Shown piece after piece: positions 1 to 6,193 of a stretch of DNA of 8,854 nt. Below the pieces are notes generated by a model. It was given only the letters and a program-made list of their open reading frames with translations, was not told where the DNA came from and did not search any database. This stretch comes from JBCCEV01 sp039030125. Lineage in GTDB: Bacteria > Pseudomonadota > Gammaproteobacteria > Ga0077536. Numbering within the stretch: position 1 is the stretch's first letter; every line of letters starts with the position of its first letter. The DNA is taken from contig JBCCEV010000166.1 of NCBI GenBank assembly GCA_039030125.1, positions 1 through 8,854 on the forward strand, read 5' to 3'. The position numbers and the translations under genes are program-made.

Positions 1-1786
1 AGCGCACGGCAGTGGCGCACTCGCTGGCTTCGGGTCAGCCAAAGGCTCCAACGAAGAAGCCTACCTATTCCAAAAATTGGTCCGCGCCGGCTTTGGTACC
101 AATAACGTCGACCACTGCACGCGGCTCTGTCACGCTTCCTCGGTAGCGGCAATGCTTGAGACTATCGGCTCGGGATCGGTCTCCAATCAAGTGGCCGATG
201 TTTCAGAAGCAGAGCTGATTATCGTGATCGGCGCCAAACCCACGGTGAATCATCCCGTGGCCGCAACGTTTATGAAGAACGCGGCAAAGGCCGGAAAAAC
301 CCTGATTTTGCTCGACCCCTACCGCTCGGACTTGGCGCGGCACGCCACCCATTTCTTGCAGTTTCGCTCGGATACGGACGTTCCGATGCTGAACGCGCTG
401 ATGCACACGATTATTGCTGAAGGTTTGCAAGACGACGCTTATATCGAAGCACATACCGAAGGCTATGAGGCGTTGAAAGAAACGGTAATGGAGTACCCGC
501 CGGAAAAGGTAGCGCCGATCTGCGGGATCCCCGCCGAACGCTTGAAGGAAGTCGCGCGGTTATACGCAACGTCCAAAGGTTCAATGATTTTCTGGGGAAT
601 GGGGATCTCCCAGCATATTCACGGCACCGACAATGCTCGTTGTCTGATCGCGTTGGCGCTGCTAACCGGGCAGATCGGCCGCCCCGGAAGCGGTTTGCAT
701 CCTTTGCGCGGCCAAAACAATGTCCAAGGCGCGTCGGACGTCGGCCTGATCCCGATGGTATTTCCAGATTATCAACCGGTATCTGATCCCGATGCGCGAG
801 GACGTTTCGAAGACGCCTGGCAGGTTGAACTCGATCCTAATCCAGGCCTCACGGTTGTCGAGATCATGAACGAAGCGCACGACGGGCGAATCAAAGGAAT
901 GTACGTGATGGGCGAAAACCCGGCGATGTCAGATCCCAATCTAAATCATGCCCGCGAAAGCTTGAGCCGACTCCAACATATGGTGGTGCAAGATATATTC
1001 TTTACTGAAACAGCGGGCTTCGCGGATGTCATCTTGCCCGCGTCCGCTTTCCCAGAGAAATCCGGGACATTCACCAACACCGATAGAAGAGTACAACTCG
1101 GACGCCAGGCCATCGCACCGCCGGGCGAGGCTCGCCAGGACCTCGAAATCATCATCGAGTTGGGCAAACGGATCGGTGTCCAATGGGAATACGAAAATGC
1201 GCGAGAAGTTTTCAACGAGATGCGCCAGCTCACCCCGAGCATTGCTGGAATCACCTGGGACCGTTTGGAATCTGAACATTCCGTGACCTACCCATGCCGG
1301 GAAGAAGGCGACCCGGGACAACCGATCTTGTTCCAAGGCGGTTTTCCGACGCCCAGCACACGAGCAAAGTTCGTCCCCGCCAATTACACGCGTGCCGCCG
1401 AATTACCTGACGACGAGTTTCCCTTTGTCCTCATGACGGGGCGCCAGCTCGAGCATTGGCACACCGGTAGTATGACCCGCCACGCAAGGGTACTTGATGC
1501 ACTAGAGCCGGAGGCGGTTATCAACGTTCATCCAGAGGATATTGAGTGGTTAAAGCTGACCGCCGGCGACGTCGCCGAGATTGCCTCGCGCCGGGGTATC
1601 GTTAAAGCTCGGATCCGGCCAGATTCAGGGATTCAGCGAGGTTCCGTGTTCCTGGCTTTCTGCTACGTGGAAGCCGCTGCGAATCTGCTAACGGTGGAAG
1701 ACCTCGACCCATTCGGAAAGATCCCAGAATTCAAGTACTGTGCCGTCAAGATTGAGGCGCTGAGTGAGGATCTGACGCCTGCCTGA
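1..1786 (+). CDS. fdsA: Formate dehydrogenase alpha (catalytic) subunit, molybdopterin type, 5'-truncated by window edge
   Basis: Catalytic subunit of a Mo- or W-bis-MGD formate dehydrogenase, oxidising formate to CO2; FdsA-type enzymes are cytoplasmic and pass electrons to NAD+ through partner subunits. The frame is open from base 2, so the gene begins upstream; a TTG at 77 is internal, because family-like sequence (GFGSAKGSNEEAYLFQKL) precedes it. About 594 residues are visible of a family length near 900-1000, so the N-terminal Fe-S domains are outside the window. The motif RLCHASSV (Cys codon 128-130, His 131-133) matches the E. coli FdhF active site VUHGPSV with Cys in place of Sec. HPLRGQNNVQGASD carries the conserved active-site Arg (707-709). 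The C-terminal dinucleotide-binding domain runs from about FPFVLMTGRQ to EFKYCAVKIE. No fdsC/fdsD-like gene follows; the next gene is convergent, 6 bp away. FdhA of a different operon type remains possible; the enzyme class is near certain. Confidence 0.95.
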   Translation, partial: AHGSGALAGFGSAKGSNEEAYLFQKLVRAGFGTNNVDHCTRLCHASSVAAMLETIGSGSVSNQVADVSEAELIIVIGAKPTVNHPVAATFMKNAAKAGKTLILLDPYRSDLARHATHFLQFRSDTDVPMLNALMHTIIAEGLQDDAYIEAHTEGYEALKETVMEYPPEKVAPICGIPAERLKEVARLYATSKGSMIFWGMGISQHIHGTDNARCLIALALLTGQIGRPGSGLHPLRGQNNVQGASDVGLIPMVFPDYQPVSDPDARGRFEDAWQVELDPNPGLTVVEIMNEAHDGRIKGMYVMGENPAMSDPNLNHARESLSRLQHMVVQDIFFTETAGFADVILPASAFPEKSGTFTNTDRRVQLGRQAIAPPGEARQDLEIIIELGKRIGVQWEYENAREVFNEMRQLTPSIAGITWDRLESEHSVTYPCREEGDPGQPILFQGGFPTPSTRAKFVPANYTRAAELPDDEFPFVLMTGRQLEHWHTGSMTRHARVLDALEPEAVINVHPEDIEWLKLTAGDVAEIASRRGIVKARIRPDSGIQRGSVFLAFCYVEAAANLLTVEDLDPFGKIPEFKYCAVKIEALSEDLTPA

Positions 1787-1792
1787 AACTGG

Positions 1793-2500
1793 TTACAGTG
1801 CCTCAATTTTGGTGAGCTGAACAACTTCCTGGATAAGCGCCTCGCCACCATCTTGGTTGGGGACCATCGTCATAATCTTATATAGGTAGCCAGGTAATTC
1901 GTCGGAAACCACAACGACGTACTGTTTATCGGCAAACTTTTCGAAAAGCTGGCGGCGCGGATCGTTCACATAGGGTGCGAACCTCACCTCGTGGCCGGCA
2001 TAGCTCTTGCCGCCGAACTCGATGCTGGTGGGTGTCACCGTTGCGGTATCGGCCAAAGCGAATTTGATTCGGCGCTGAAAATATCGCCATCGCTCACGCG
2101 CGCCGCCGTCTTGATCGGTTAGGCGGTTCATTTCATAAACGTCGCCCTGCAAATAAATCTTCAACACAGGGTTGACGTCGGTATTGGGGGCGGGCGGCAC
2201 CGGCACGTTTCTCTCGCCGGTTAAAAATTGCAGCGATGCCGATTTGGTTCCGTCATCATGTAAGTCATCGACCAAGAACTCGATGCGATCGCTGAAGCCG
2301 CGCTCATAGGTGCCGGTCTTGTCAAACGAGTACGTGAACTTGGTCTTACCGGTAACCGCCGCAAGTTGGTCGGTAAGCCAAAGCCTGGTCTCCGCTTCGG
2401 AAAACTCGACAACCTCGCTTGCCGATTGATCGGCCGCGCTCACGCAGGCCACACCGCCCAGCACCAACAACAAAAACAGCCCAAATTGTCTAATCGTCAT
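1793..2500 (-). CDS. Secreted protein of unknown function in the pseudoazurin-xoxJ operon
   Basis: I do not recognise a family for this 235-residue protein. It opens with a hydrophobic signal peptide (FGLFLLLVLGGVACVSA); cleavage after VSA at about residue 22 looks best, and GVAC is only a poor lipobox because position -3 is Gly. The mature part is soluble, with no membrane segment and no metal or haem motif that I can see. It is rich in short beta-like stretches with conserved-looking aromatics (TYSFDKTGTYERGF, RWRYFQRRIKF, PGYLYKIMTMVPN). Its ATG lies inside the last codons of the xoxJ-like gene (overlap 2490-2500), with no good Shine-Dalgarno upstream, which suggests translational coupling. 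Placement as the last gene of this unit implies a periplasmic accessory role in methanol dehydrogenase function or maturation; that role is inference from context only. Confidence 0.8.
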   Translation of the reverse strand: MTIRQFGLFLLLVLGGVACVSAADQSASEVVEFSEAETRLWLTDQLAAVTGKTKFTYSFDKTGTYERGFSDRIEFLVDDLHDDGTKSASLQFLTGERNVPVPPAPNTDVNPVLKIYLQGDVYEMNRLTDQDGGARERWRYFQRRIKFALADTATVTPTSIEFGGKSYAGHEVRFAPYVNDPRRQLFEKFADKQYVVVVSDELPGYLYKIMTMVPNQDGGEALIQEVVQLTKIEAL

Positions 2501-3350
2501 CGTCGTCTACTTTAGGCCGTTCTATGATGGCTAGTCGTGGAACCCCGAAACCGTCGAGGATCGCATCAATCTCATCCTGATTTTCGGCAATGAGAGTGGA
2601 TACCTGATCGCGCCATTCCTTCTCGCCGAAACGCACCGCCATGCTGATTTGAAAATCAAACCGTAGGCCTGGTTCGTTCTTCATCGGGATCACCACTACT
2701 TCGTGATCTTTTATTTGCTGACCAAAATAGCCGGCGATTGGTCCCCACACGAAGGTGAGATTGATCGTATCGTTGACCAAATCTCGCTCGATAATTTTGC
2801 CCGGCGTTTCGCGCGCGTCACCACTCATGCTCTGGAAGGGTGTCGCGTAATCCATCAGGTCATGTTGAAAAACCCAGTCTGTGGCCGGTCCGCGATCCCA
2901 AACCCCGATTTTGAGGTCCTTGCGCTGCTCGCCAGTGGCGTTGGCCAAGTCGTTTTGAGACTTTATATAGTCTAGTCCGCGCCCCTTCACATAAACCATC
3001 GACCACGCGGAGCGCATGTACGGCCTGGTCGTCGCGGCGAGCTCGAAGTTTTCGATCACGCCCATTACGAGATCACATTTGTGGGTCCCATCTTCTGTGT
3101 TGTTGTTGCGCAAGGTATTGCGAATGAATCCGATGCGTTGGGGAAACCACTCAAATTCGACCGGCACCCCCAATTTTTCTCCAAATAGGTTCGCGATCGC
3201 GTTTTCGTACCCCTGTTGCTCCTTATTCGACATCGGTAAGTTGAACGGGGGCGCACACACCTTCAAGACATCCCGCGCAAACGCCGGTGTCGATAGCACG
3301 ACCATGGCGCCCAATATGAACGCCATTACCAGTTTCAACCGGGTGAGCAT
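2490..3350 (-). CDS. xoxJ: XoxJ/MxaJ-like periplasmic solute-binding-fold protein of methanol dehydrogenase clusters
   Basis: The 286-residue protein has a signal peptide ending about AFA|RD at residue 25, followed by an SBP_bac_3-like fold as in MxaJ/XoxJ. These family members are periplasmic accessory proteins thought to help activate or mature methanol dehydrogenase. Family-like features are the N-terminal VCAPPFNLPMSN (30-42), the block FPQRIGFIRNTLR (69-81), KCDLVMGV (91-98), and two cysteines (C32, C92) that could form the disulfide expected in the family. The start at 3350 lacks a close Shine-Dalgarno; GGAG lies about 16 nt upstream, so coupling to the pseudoazurin gene (stop at 3374, gap 23 bp) is likely. 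The protein ends in five aspartates, and the codons for that tail contain the start codon of the next gene. A generic extracellular amino-acid-binding protein is the alternative, but adjacency to xoxF makes XoxJ much more likely. Confidence 0.85.
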   Translation of the reverse strand: MLTRLKLVMAFILGAMVVLSTPAFARDVLKVCAPPFNLPMSNKEQQGYENAIANLFGEKLGVPVEFEWFPQRIGFIRNTLRNNNTEDGTHKCDLVMGVIENFELAATTRPYMRSAWSMVYVKGRGLDYIKSQNDLANATGEQRKDLKIGVWDRGPATDWVFQHDLMDYATPFQSMSGDARETPGKIIERDLVNDTINLTFVWGPIAGYFGQQIKDHEVVVIPMKNEPGLRFDFQISMAVRFGEKEWRDQVSTLIAENQDEIDAILDGFGVPRLAIIERPKVDDDDD

Positions 3351-3373
3351 GATGTCGATGGTCGCTCTCCGAG

Positions 3374-3826
3374 CTATTGCGCTTTAGCTTCTAGCGCCTT
3401 TTTCATCTTGCGGATGGTCCGTTTCACCATGTTACCGCCAACTTTGACGTTGCCGATATTTGCTTCGAGATCCGCGAGGTTAGCGGGTGGGTTCGCATCG
3501 CCAACGACGATAGCGCCGACCATGCCAGTCGTGATGTGCGGGTTACATTTATAGATATAGGCACCCTCTTTCTCGACGGTGATACTGAAACCTTCTTGGC
3601 CCATGGTTGACTTCCAGCCTTCGGCGCCCTCTGGAATCATGCCCTCGATAGCCTCGGTGTCGTGGCCTGCCATGGTCATGAACTTGACGGTATCACCGGG
3701 CTTTGCGAAAAGCACCAGGGGTTTCCATTGCGTAACGACGGCCTGAACTTGGTGTTCTTCGGCGAGCGTGGAAAAACTCGCGACTAACAGCCCGGAGGCA
3801 GCCAATGCGCATTTCAACGGTTTCAT
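3374..3826 (-). CDS. Pseudoazurin-type blue copper protein (type I Cu), periplasmic
   Basis: The 150-residue precursor has a signal peptide ending about STLA|EEHQ (22/23) and a cupredoxin domain of pseudoazurin type. All four type I copper ligands are visible: H55 (in AGHDTEAI), C94 and H97 (in YKCNPHITTGMVG) and M102. The spacings Cys-x2-His-x4-Met and about 39 residues from the first His to Cys fit the family. GMIPEGAEGW (62-71) also matches the pseudoazurin signature GMIPDGAE. The C-terminal tail beyond the cupredoxin fold is unusually basic (KRTIRKMKKALEAK). Pseudoazurins are soluble one-electron carriers, best known for feeding copper nitrite reductase. No nitrite reductase is visible here; the gene lies 217 bp downstream of xoxF and directly upstream of the xoxJ-like gene. 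I therefore infer that it may accept electrons from XoxF. It has its own promoter and an AAGGAG ribosome site 6 nt before the ATG. Confidence 0.92.
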   Translation of the reverse strand: MKPLKCALAASGLLVASFSTLAEEHQVQAVVTQWKPLVLFAKPGDTVKFMTMAGHDTEAIEGMIPEGAEGWKSTMGQEGFSITVEKEGAYIYKCNPHITTGMVGAIVVGDANPPANLADLEANIGNVKVGGNMVKRTIRKMKKALEAKAQ

Positions 3827-3832
3827 TAGATT

Positions 3833-3838
3833 CTCCTT
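3833..3838 (-). promoter_or_regulatory. Shine-Dalgarno for the pseudoazurin gene
   Basis: On the minus strand AAGGAG lies 6 nt before the ATG at 3826, a near-ideal site that fixes the start codon. Confidence 0.8.
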
Positions 3839-3918
3839 AGAAATTTTGACGTAGCCTTACCCACACAAAGGCTAAACCAAAGTAGCTGAACGTAGTCTGA
3901 ATGTTGTGCGACGCGCGC

Positions 3919-3947
3919 ATTTAAGCCGTTCGAAAATGCGCTGTCAA
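3919..3947 (-). promoter_or_regulatory. Sigma70-type promoter for the pseudoazurin-xoxJ-unknown operon
   Basis: The minus strand shows a perfect -35 hexamer TTGACA (3947-3942), a 17-bp spacer and a -10 candidate TTAAAT (3924-3919). Transcription would start near 3912, giving a leader of about 86 nt. The placement just downstream of the xoxF terminator makes a separate transcription unit credible. The -10 matches the consensus in four of six positions. Confidence 0.65.
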
Positions 3948-3980
3948 ACACTACGCCACTGGCAGATACTGGATCACAAA

Positions 3981-4015
3981 AAGAAAGGCCCGACGCCTTG
4001 CGACGTCGGGCCTTT
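3981..4015 (-). terminator. Intrinsic terminator downstream of xoxF
   Basis: A perfect 12-bp inverted repeat (arms 3984-3995 and 4004-4015, AAAGGCCCGACG and its complement) with an 8-nt loop is followed on the minus strand by CTTTTTG. It sits 28 bp after the xoxF stop codon. The AAA/TTT ends give it some bidirectional character, but the minus strand is the useful direction. It separates xoxF from the pseudoazurin unit. Confidence 0.88.
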
Positions 4016-4042
4016 CACAACTTTATAGCGTCCTAGCTGGCC

Positions 4043-5905
4043 TTACGGCAGGCTGAAAACGCTCAACACACCGCCGAGACGGGTGAAGCTGTTGAGGCCT
4101 TTATAAGCACCAACCGCACCGAGACCATCGGTGTCGTTGATGAGGCCTGCCGCCATACCGATACCGGCCCAGCCACCGACACCAGAGAGAATGCCGACAA
4201 ATTGTTTGCCGTCATGTCCCCAAGTGTTGACGTTGCCGATAATCCCGGAAGGCGTTTTGAACTTCCAAAGAAGCTTTCCGCTCTTCGCGTCGATTGCCTT
4301 GAGGTAACCGTCGAGCGTGCCGTAGAACACGACATCACCAGCGGTTGCCAGCGCACCACTCCAAACCGAAAAGCGCTCCGGAATCGACCAGACGATCTTA
4401 CCTTTGTCAGCGTCCCAAGCGATGAAGTTACCCAGGTTGTTGTTATCGGAGTTGTTTCCGAATTCAGCACCCGGGCTAACACGACCTGCTGGGAACATGC
4501 TGAGTACAGCATTTACATACGGCTGGCCAGCGACATACTCACCACCGCTAACCGGCTCGTAGTTCATGCAGACGTGGTTCGTCGGCACGTAGAACAGGCC
4601 AGTGCGTGGGCTGTACGCTGCAGGCTGTTGGTCTTTCGTACCAAGTGCCGCAGGACAGATGTTGGTGGTGTTGACGTCTTCGCCTTGCGCGTGGGTGCTG
4701 TATTTAGCAACCACTTGCGGGCGACCGGTTTTCATATCAACGTGAGTTGCCCAGTTAACCGCTGGGTCGAACTTCTCGGCGACGAGAAGCTGGCCATTGG
4801 TGCGGTCCAGGGTGTAGCCGAAGCCATTACGGTCAAAGTGAACCAAAGCTTTGGTGTCTTTGCCTTTGACTTTCATGTCAGCCAGGATCATTTCGTTGAT
4901 ACCGTCGTAATCCCACTCATCATGCGGCGTCATCTGGTAAACCCAATGGGCCATACCGGTGTCGACATCGCGTGAAAAGATGGACATGGACCACTTGTTG
5001 TCGCCAGGGCGAACTACAGGGTTCCAAGTAGACGGGTTGCCTGTGCCGTAGTAGAGCGCATTACGCTCTTTATCGTACGGCCACCAGCCCCAGACAGAAC
5101 CGCCGCCAATCTTCCATTGATCGCCCTTCCAGGTTTTCAGAGAAGAGTTTTCGCCAACAGGTTGGCCAAGCTCGGTGGTTTTGGCTGGGTCAAACAGCAT
5201 GTCCGAATCCGGACCCATGCTGTAGGCACGCCAGACGCGCTTACCAGTCTTGATGTCGTAGGCGTTGATCCAGCAGCGCACCCCAAACTCAGCACCAGAC
5301 ATACCGGTGATGACTTTGTCCTTCATGATGTGAGGTGCGTTGGTGTTGGTTTGACCCAACTTCGGATCACCGTTCTTGACAGACCACTCCACAGCACCCG
5401 ATTTCGCGTTGAGTGCGACCAGGGTGGTGTCGGCTTGCTGCAAGAAGATCTTGCCGTCGCCATAACCTAAACCACGGTTAACCGTGTCACAGCACATGAC
5501 CGGCACAGTTTCGTCGTAGTCTTGGACTGGTACGTGCTCCCAGACAATTTCGAGATTATCGAGATTGATAGCGAACACGTTATTTGGGAAAGCTGCATGG
5601 ATATACAGCGTGTCGTGGGACAAGCCAGTGGCGGAACTCGGCAGTACCAGGGGACCACCTTCGTGACCGCGCAGAACACCCGTAGAGAATGTCCATGCGG
5701 CTTGCATCTTGCCGGCGTTGGTGTTGTTGATTTGTTTCAACTCACTGTAACGCCAGTTCCAAAAGTTACCACCGGGGAATACCCAGTAGTTCGGGTCTTG
5801 CATGAGCTTTTCGAGCTCGGCATTTGCCATGACCTGACCGGTACCGGCAAAAGCTGTCAGCGCTACGGCTGCAACGAGCCAACGCTTGAGCATACTTTTC
5901 CTCAT
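4043..5905 (-). CDS. xoxF: Lanthanide-dependent PQQ methanol dehydrogenase XoxF
   Basis: Periplasmic eight-bladed propeller PQQ enzyme that oxidises methanol (in some cases onward to formaldehyde or formate). I chose the ATG at 5905, not the GTG at 5944, because AAGGAGGAGG lies directly before it; this gives 620 residues. The signal peptide ends about VMA|NA (27/28). Landmarks are the vicinal-cysteine motif MCCDTVNRG (C138-C139), metal ligands E206 (GAEFGVR), N290 (GTGNPSTWNP) and D332, and the extra aspartate D334 in WDYDG (codon 4904-4906). That second Asp marks lanthanide-binding XoxF; calcium-type MxaF has a small residue there. The rest (DRNGFGYTLDR, ICPAALGTKDQQPAAYSP, SGVGGWAGIG) aligns throughout with known XoxF proteins. 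The N-terminal stretch NYWVFPGGNFWNWRYSELKQ and the insertion MFPAGRVSPGAEFGNNSDNNN differ from Methylobacterium XoxF5; I do not assign a clade. No mxaI (small subunit) or cytochrome gene is adjacent. Confidence 0.97.
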   Translation of the reverse strand: MRKSMLKRWLVAAVALTAFAGTGQVMANAELEKLMQDPNYWVFPGGNFWNWRYSELKQINNTNAGKMQAAWTFSTGVLRGHEGGPLVLPSSATGLSHDTLYIHAAFPNNVFAINLDNLEIVWEHVPVQDYDETVPVMCCDTVNRGLGYGDGKIFLQQADTTLVALNAKSGAVEWSVKNGDPKLGQTNTNAPHIMKDKVITGMSGAEFGVRCWINAYDIKTGKRVWRAYSMGPDSDMLFDPAKTTELGQPVGENSSLKTWKGDQWKIGGGSVWGWWPYDKERNALYYGTGNPSTWNPVVRPGDNKWSMSIFSRDVDTGMAHWVYQMTPHDEWDYDGINEMILADMKVKGKDTKALVHFDRNGFGYTLDRTNGQLLVAEKFDPAVNWATHVDMKTGRPQVVAKYSTHAQGEDVNTTNICPAALGTKDQQPAAYSPRTGLFYVPTNHVCMNYEPVSGGEYVAGQPYVNAVLSMFPAGRVSPGAEFGNNSDNNNLGNFIAWDADKGKIVWSIPERFSVWSGALATAGDVVFYGTLDGYLKAIDAKSGKLLWKFKTPSGIIGNVNTWGHDGKQFVGILSGVGGWAGIGMAAGLINDTDGLGAVGAYKGLNSFTRLGGVLSVFSLP

Positions 5906-5907
5906 GA

Positions 5908-5917
5908 CCTCCTCCTT
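5908..5917 (-). promoter_or_regulatory. Strong Shine-Dalgarno deciding the xoxF start
   Basis: The minus strand reads AAGGAGGAGG immediately before TC-ATG. The first AAGGAG is 6 nt from the ATG at 5905. The upstream in-frame GTG (5944) would place this site inside the coding sequence, so that start is disfavoured. Confidence 0.8.
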
Positions 5918-6009
5918 CACACTTTGCAATTGGTTGACAATCACTGATCTGACCTCATGTTATTAGAGCTCCGGGGCCGACTTGAGATCAGCAAAGCCAA
6001 CACAGAGCA

Positions 6010-6037
6010 GTTATAAATTACTTCCGGGAATTCCAAA
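6010..6037 (-). promoter_or_regulatory. Candidate proximal xoxF promoter
   Basis: On the minus strand TATAAC (6015-6010) is a five-of-six -10 element. TTTGGA (6037-6032), 16 bp upstream, is a weak -35. Transcription would start near 6003, giving a leader of about 98 nt. A weak -35 is compatible with an activator-dependent promoter. The region 6022-6034 is rich in GGAA/TTCC half-sites. Confidence 0.4.
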
Positions 6038-6092
6038 GTTCGGCGAACTAGCGCTAAGCTCTAGCGGGCACCAACTTAGCAAGACTGAACGG

Positions 6093-6110
6093 CCCAAGCT
6101 TGCGCTTGGG
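6093..6110 (-). promoter_or_regulatory. GNRA-capped hairpin in the xoxF upstream region
   Basis: A perfect 7-bp inverted repeat (6093-6099 and 6104-6110) would fold in minus-strand RNA as CCCAAGC-GCAA-GCUUGGG. The loop is a stable GNRA tetraloop. No U tract follows, so it is not a convincing terminator for the gene ending at 6194. Its three terminal bases (6108-6110) are shared with the neighbouring inverted repeat 6108-6120, so the two RNA hairpins would exclude each other. Confidence 0.45.
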
Positions 6111-6142
6111 AATTGTTCCCCTCAGATCTAGGAATTCTTCCT
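6108..6142. repeat. Two GGAA-N3-TTCC inverted repeats 22 bp apart, operator-like
   Basis: GGGAATTGTTCCC (6108-6120) and AGGAATTCTTCCT (6130-6142) share the layout NGGAA-N3-TTCCN. Their centres, 6114 and 6136, are 22 bp apart, about two helical turns. They lie just downstream of the TATAAT-type promoter candidate at 6155-6182. Further GGAA/TTCC half-sites are found at 6022-6034. This is what a tandem binding site for a dimeric regulator looks like; binding itself is inferred. Confidence 0.45.
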
Positions 6143-6154
6143 CCAAGCTTCGGG

Positions 6155-6182
6155 ATTATAGAGGTTTACCCCAGTGGAGCAA
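6155..6182 (-). promoter_or_regulatory. Candidate distal xoxF promoter with consensus -10
   Basis: On the minus strand a perfect TATAAT (6160-6155) follows TTGCTC (6182-6177, weak -35) with a 16-bp spacer. The start would be near 6148, leaving about 240 nt of leader before xoxF. It begins 11 bp after the stop codon of the upstream small gene, where a promoter for the next gene would be expected. Confidence 0.5.
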
Positions 6183-6193
6183 GGCATTAGCGC

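Noticed and set aside
116..133. HCTRLCH as a possible c-type haem site
   Set aside because: The spacing is C-x3-C-H, not CXXCH, and the second Cys-His aligns with the formate dehydrogenase active site.
77..1786. TTG at 77 as the true start of the formate dehydrogenase gene
   Set aside because: The frame continues to the window edge with clearly homologous sequence upstream, so the gene is truncated by the window.
4202..4975. A 257-codon open frame on the plus strand
   Set aside because: It lies wholly antisense to the well-supported xoxF, has no family-like sequence, and is a shadow frame produced by xoxF codon use.
5903..5944. GTG at 5944 as the xoxF start
   Set aside because: It would place the very strong AAGGAGGAGG inside the coding region and add a polar extension before the signal peptide.
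5522..5947. A 141-codon plus-strand open frame over the xoxF 5' end
   Set aside because: It is antisense to the XoxF N-terminus, with no signal, motif or ribosome site.
6093..6110. Terminator for the small secreted gene
   Set aside because: There is a stable hairpin but no U tract on the minus strand, and it lies about 85 bp after the stop, beyond a consensus -10.
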